Of a stretch of DNA of 64,000 bases, positions 59,199 through 64,000 are shown piece after piece (positions within the stretch are counted from its first letter, which is position 1; each line of letters starts with the position of its first letter). The stretch is from Mesostigma viride (lineage: Eukaryota; Streptophyta; Mesostigmatophyceae; Mesostigmatales; Mesostigmataceae), in NCBI GenBank assembly GCA_009746045.1, contig RPFO01000082.1:1008677-1072676 (forward strand), read 5' to 3'. The notes beneath the pieces are model-generated. The model searched no databases and had not been told where the DNA came from. It saw nothing but the letters and a program-made list of their open reading frames with translations. The position numbers and the translations under genes were made by a program.

Positions 59199-61106
59199 CG
59201 GCATGCACACACACGTACATCCACTGCGCACGCAAGGGGCAACTGCACACACATGTACACACACCGCGCACGCTTGGGGCAGCTGCACTCACATGTACAC
59301 ACACCGCGCACGCAAGGGCCGGCTGCACACACACTTACATACACCGCGCACGCAAGGGGCAACTGCACACACATGTACACACACCGCGCACGCAAGGGCC
59401 GGCTGCACACACACGTACATACACCGCGCACGCAAGGGGAAACTGCCCACACATGGACATACACTGCGCACGCAAGGGGCGGCTGCATTAACACGTACAT
59501 ACACCGCGCACGCAAGGGCCGGCATGCACACACACGTACATACACCGCCCATGTAAGGGGCGGCTGCACACACACGTACACACACCATGCACGCAAGGGC
59601 CGGCATGCACACACAGTATACACACACCGCGCACGCAAGGGGCGGCTGCACACACACGTACATACACTGCGCACGCAAGGGGCTGCTGCACACACACTTA
59701 CACTCACCATGCACGCAAGGGGCGGCTGCACACACACGTACATACACCGCGCACGCAAGGGACGGCTGCACACACACGTACATACACCGCGCACGCAAGG
59801 GGCAACTGCCCGCACATGTACATCCACCGCGCACGCAATTAAGGGACGGCTGCACACACACGTACATACACCGCGCACGCAAGGGGCAACGGCACTCACA
59901 TGTACATACACCATGCACGCAAGGGGCGGCTGCACACACACGTACATACACCGCGCACGCAAGGGGCTGCTGCACACACACTTACACACACAATGCACGC
60001 AATTAGGGGCGACGGCACTCACATGTACATACTCTTGGGCGGCTGCACTCACATGTACATACACCGCGCATGCAAGGGGCAACTGCACACACACGTACAC
60101 ACACCATGCACGCAAGGGCCGGCATGCACACACACGTACATACACTGCGCACGCAAGGGGCAACTGCACACACACGTACACACACCATGCACGGAAGGGA
60201 CGGCTGCACTCACATGTACACACACCATGCACGCAAGGGCCGGCTGCACACACACGTACATACACCATGCACGCAAGGGGCTGCACACACACTTACACAC
60301 CACCTTGCACGCAAGGGCCGGCATGCACACACACTGGCATACACCGCGCACGCAAGGGGCGGCTGCACACACGTACATACACCGCGCACGCAAGGGGCGA
60401 GTGCACACACACGTACACACACCGCGCACGCAATTAAGGGACGGCTGCACACACACGTACATACACCGCGCACGCAAGGGGCAACGGCACTCACATGTAC
60501 ATCCACCATGCACGCAAGGGGCGGCTGCACACACACGTACACACACCATGCACGCAAGGACAAGGATTCACACACATGTACACACACAAAGCACGCAAGG
60601 GGCTTCTGCACACACACGTACATACACCGCGCACGCAAGGGGCGGCTGCACTCACATGTACACACACCACGCACGCAAGGGGCGGCTGCACACACACGTA
60701 CATACACTGCGCACGCACGGGGCGACTGCACACACACGTACACACACCGCGCACGCAAGGGGCTGCTGCACACACATGTACATACACCGCGCACGCAAGG
60801 GGCGAGTGCAAACACATGTACATACACCGCGCACGCAAGGACAAGGATGCACACACATGTACATACACCGCGCACGCAAGGGGCGGCTGCACACACACGT
60901 ACATACACCGCGCACGCAAGGGGCGAGTGCGCACACACGTACATACACCGCGCACGCAAGGGGCGGCTGCACACACACGTACATACACCGCGCACGCAAG
61001 GGGCGAGTGCAAACACATGTACATACACCGCGCACGCAAGGGGCAACTGCCCGCACATGTACATCCACCGCACACGCAAGGGGCGGCTGCACACACATGT
61101 ACATAC
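59199..61106. repeat. 40-bp satellite, array E (about 48 units)
   Basis: Direct continuation of array D across the giant unit. Units here are more diverged than in array A (GACAAGGATGCAC, GCATTAACACG and other variants). It ends GTACATAC at the inverted copy of element A. Confidence 0.95.
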
Positions 61107-61588
61107 AGTTGCAAATAAATGGAATGCGATGTAAATCAGAAAGCATGAAATGAACGTTGTGTTTATTGTTCTCATACGTTATTGTCGTTGCTGCATAATT
61201 CGTCTTCGTTGCGCATATATTCTATTGCGCTTGGCACCTTCATCAGTCTTGCTGAATATCCTACGTGGACATGCATTCCGTGTAGTTCAGTGCATGCCGC
61301 GTGTTAGATACTTCTAGAATCCTCTAGGAGGTACCAAGGCAGATGCGCATACATAATAGGCCGATAGTCGGCTCAGTCCTATTGACAGTACTACACCGGC
61401 CCTTGACCAGCCGGTGACGTGGAGGCCTGGGAGACGCCCACATATTCTACGTGGCGTTATCCCATTGGCGAGTACTAGTGAAGTACAGCCATTGGCCCAA
61501 TACTACAATAAAGTATATTGTAGTAATCTGTACAAGATCCTCTATCTCTGAGGACCCATGTGGACCCTAGATGGGTCTCCAACCAACT
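61107..61588 (-). repeat. 3' LTR of the right element A copy
   Basis: 482 bp, reverse complement of 6589-7070. The purine tract is at 61589-61606. Confidence 0.85.
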
Positions 61589-61856
61589 CCAGCCATTCTT
61601 TCCCTTGTGAAAGTGATAAGGCTTAGATGTATTCATTGATGTTCGGCCGCACCTGGCCAGTTCACTTTCACATATGTGGGCAATGGGGACTCACTTGGGT
61701 CTTATGGAGTTTGCATCTCATCATTGCATGGTTGGTGTAACCTGCTGTAGGGAAAACCCAAATCTGAAGGAAAACCTCTTCTCCAGAGAGGACAAAACCT
61801 CCAGGGGGATAAAAACCTACAGGAGGAGCATTAGGCTCAGGCTCCCAGATTACTCC

Positions 61857-64000
61857 TCATGACAAGGGTTTCCCAGCCATCATGGACCGCAGCAACTGGT
61901 ACCCATTAAGGGCCAGTCGTGGAAGCTTGGTCATAGCATCAGCAGGATTTGAGTGTCCTGGCAGATGTATGGTTATACAGTGGCTGGACAACTCCTTTGC
62001 CACAAGGTAGTCCAAGTCAGTAGTAGTGGCCCTCTCATTCTTGATAAAAGAGACCACGGGCTTATTATCACAATAAACCCTGACATCAATCACGGGTTGA
62101 GGTCTTATCTGACTCAGACACCATAAGAGTAGCTCTCTTATGTATATGGCATCGCGAATGCACATGGCGTATGCCCTGCACTCAGCGGTGTCAATGCCAG
62201 CAAACCGCCTCCTCTGAAGGTTACTGGACCAGTATACCAACGAGGGCTGTTTGCCTTCATTCCTGATGGTGATCAGGCATCCGGCTCTGGCACCAATCTT
62301 GTTGGCAGATCTAGACTCTTGGCTAGCATCTGTGTAGGCGTCTATGATGATGCGCCCATGCCAGTCTACACCGGACAACACCAAGTCAGGAGATTCATTG
62401 AGGCAGCTCTCCAGGCGCCTCCTTCCTTCTCCTACAACAACAGAGTCTGGCATCCTACTCTGTACTGCCAGGTCAGGGTTAGTTGTGGCAGCCAGCCAAC
62501 CCAGTTGACCTTTAACCGTAGGGGCATTCTCCTCAGTTACTCTCTTGGGCAACTGAGTTATTACTTTTTCTTTATACCCCTTCGCCGATTGCAGCTTAAG
62601 ATGCCATCCTTTGTCATCCTGGAAAAGGGTACAGCCAATGCCACAGTAAGGTACCTGGCTGTTTTTACTAAACCATGCTCTGGTACCAATAGGGGACTTG
62701 TCATTGAGCCTTTTATAGGTCTCATTCAACCATCCCTTGGGACCAATGCGTTGCATATCATCTCCATGTAAGGTAGCCCAGGTGGGTTGTCCTTTGGATT
62801 GCCCCACAAAGAGACAATAAGCAAGATGAGATTGTTGCATCTGACATCTCTCCTGGATGGCAGGAGCAATGGTTTCATACCAGATGACTGGACTGCTGAC
62901 CAGTCCTTCCCAGCCCACTTTAGGCTGCATGTAGGGATGACCTACTTCAGCTATCCAGCATGCTGGGGTCTTAACACAACAGGGTCTTTGAGCTTGCCAA
63001 GTGGCTCTGGCCACCTGAGGATCACCATGCAAAAAGGCCCTGGTGAAGTCATCAATTTCTGCTCCATAATCCAAGCCATAGTCCAAAGCACCAAGGTACA
63101 GACTAAGAATAAGCCTGAGAACAGGATGTGACAGGCCAGGAGTGTACAGCTCCTCCTTATCAAAGTCTGTAGTACCATGGAACTGGGTCACGACTGGACG
63201 TGCGTTTGGTATGGGAGGCTCACCAAGCTTGCTCTTCATCTTGCATACAAAACGCAACTGAAGCATTTGAGCATTGGGTGGAGGTTCTGAAATGCCTTCA
63301 AAAACATCCAGCGTTTGCCACTCCTGGAGCGCACGCGCCAATGCTACTCGCCAGGCCTCAAGGCCAGCGAAAGTGTGACAATCCAGGTCTACATCATCAA
63401 AGGACATGGGGCTATGAGCAGCAAATGACCTTTTTGTGAGACCAAGAGAAGTCACACTGAGCTGGGCGGGTTCTACCAGCTCAGAAGCTGGGGGTATATC
63501 CCTTCCCCATTCTGCTCCTTTTATTGAACCGACACAGGCGGTCTTCCAATTTGCCTTCTGGAACATTTCAAGAGGCAAGAGACATCTGAATGATTCCAGA
63601 GGAATTGGGTCACAATGGGTTTTTAGGAGACTCTTTGTGTTATTGGGGCCATCAACAATGGTAACACCGGGAGTCACCAAGAATGGCTGGCCAATGAGAG
63701 TGGGTCCCTTATAGCCATCAACAACACAAAGTGTCAAAGACTCACCCAAGAATGGGATAGTGATATTCCCAAGAACTTGATGATCAGTGTTACCCGCAAA
63801 GTCTTGGACAATAGTCCATGGACTGGGTTCAAGGGAATACTTATCCAGCAAAGCATTAAAGGGCGAGGTGACAGAGACCTCTGCTTTGGTATCCACATCA
63901 AAGCCATCAAGGTCCATGCCCTTCTCTAGAAGAGAAGTTATTTTGGCAATCTTTAGTGAGGGCTTGAGCTTCTTTACAATATCCCGAAGCTCTTGAGGAT
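61857..64000 (-). CDS. Pol of element A, right copy, partial (retropepsin-like, RT, RNase H)
   Basis: The frame is open from the window edge to the TGA at 61857-61859. It encodes the C-terminal 714 residues or so of the 1309-residue Pol described at 2391-6320, with the same VDTKAEVS, FTRAFLHGD, HGDD and NPADAMTK motifs and no residue change that I found. The integrase and Gag lie outside the window. Confidence 0.93.
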   Translation of the reverse strand, partial: PQELRDIVKKLKPSLKIAKITSLLEKGMDLDGFDVDTKAEVSVTSPFNALLDKYSLEPSPWTIVQDFAGNTDHQVLGNITIPFLGESLTLCVVDGYKGPTLIGQPFLVTPGVTIVDGPNNTKSLLKTHCDPIPLESFRCLLPLEMFQKANWKTACVGSIKGAEWGRDIPPASELVEPAQLSVTSLGLTKRSFAAHSPMSFDDVDLDCHTFAGLEAWRVALARALQEWQTLDVFEGISEPPPNAQMLQLRFVCKMKSKLGEPPIPNARPVVTQFHGTTDFDKEELYTPGLSHPVLRLILSLYLGALDYGLDYGAEIDDFTRAFLHGDPQVARATWQAQRPCCVKTPACWIAEVGHPYMQPKVGWEGLVSSPVIWYETIAPAIQERCQMQQSHLAYCLFVGQSKGQPTWATLHGDDMQRIGPKGWLNETYKRLNDKSPIGTRAWFSKNSQVPYCGIGCTLFQDDKGWHLKLQSAKGYKEKVITQLPKRVTEENAPTVKGQLGWLAATTNPDLAVQSRMPDSVVVGEGRRRLESCLNESPDLVLSGVDWHGRIIIDAYTDASQESRSANKIGARAGCLITIRNEGKQPSLVYWSSNLQRRRFAGIDTAECRAYAMCIRDAIYIRELLLWCLSQIRPQPVIDVRVYCDNKPVVSFIKNERATTTDLDYLVAKELSSHCITIHLPGHSNPADAMTKLPRLALNGYQLLRSMMAGKPLS

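Larger units (their letters stand above)
61107..64000 (-). mobile_element. copia-like element A, right inverted copy (partial)
   Basis: Reverse complement of 4177-7070 without length change: positions sum to 68177 throughout, including the pol stop. At least one substitution (near 61362). Its 3' LTR abuts the satellite at GTACATAC. The 5' half lies beyond the window. Confidence 0.95.

Overview
The window comes from a eukaryotic nuclear genome. It is almost entirely repetitive DNA: LTR retrotransposons, a 40-bp satellite, TIR elements and microsatellites, with a few candidate genes bearing GT-AG introns. The Ty1/copia type of the elements, an initiator-Met-tRNA-type primer site and a CACTA-type terminal inverted repeat fit an alga or another plant-lineage or protist genome. 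I cannot name the species.

Layout. 1-919 is unique flank with no recognised gene. 920-7070 is copia-like element A (left copy), with gag and pol and a truncated 5' LTR. 7071-38974 was originally one 40-bp satellite field, now broken up by two copies of a 2-kb composite repeat X (13029-15042, 31447-33459), by a 14-kb copia-like element B (15075-29153) and by a solo LTR (36496-37213). Element B is interrupted by a gag-protease-only copia element C (19852-24840) and by a multimeric palindromic element (26548-27766). 38975-59198 is a 20.2-kb unit with 56-bp perfect TIRs beginning CACTA. Inside it lie a second palindromic multimer, a candidate gene with an in-frame stop, a perfect (ATCC)312 tract, and an 8.6-kb unit with 210-bp TIRs. 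That inner unit carries two candidate spliced genes on the minus strand. 59199-61106 is the rest of the satellite. 61107-64000 is a second, inverted and nearly identical copy of element A, cut by the window edge.

Main points. Elements A and B share an unusual architecture. Integrase comes before a retropepsin-like domain, which precedes RT and RNase H. The RT box reads HGDD, the LTRs end AGTT...AACT, and gag starts 13-27 bp after the LTR with no visible tRNA primer site. The palindromic multimers have the same AGTT...AACT ends and 5-bp target duplications, so the A/B machinery may mobilise them. Target duplications were read directly for element B (GCTGC), element C (CTCTC), the palindromic multimers (GACAG, GTGTT), the solo LTR (CACAC) and the giant TIR unit (CG). 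They give a nesting order: satellite first, then B, X, the solo LTR and the TIR unit, then C and the palindromes inside these.
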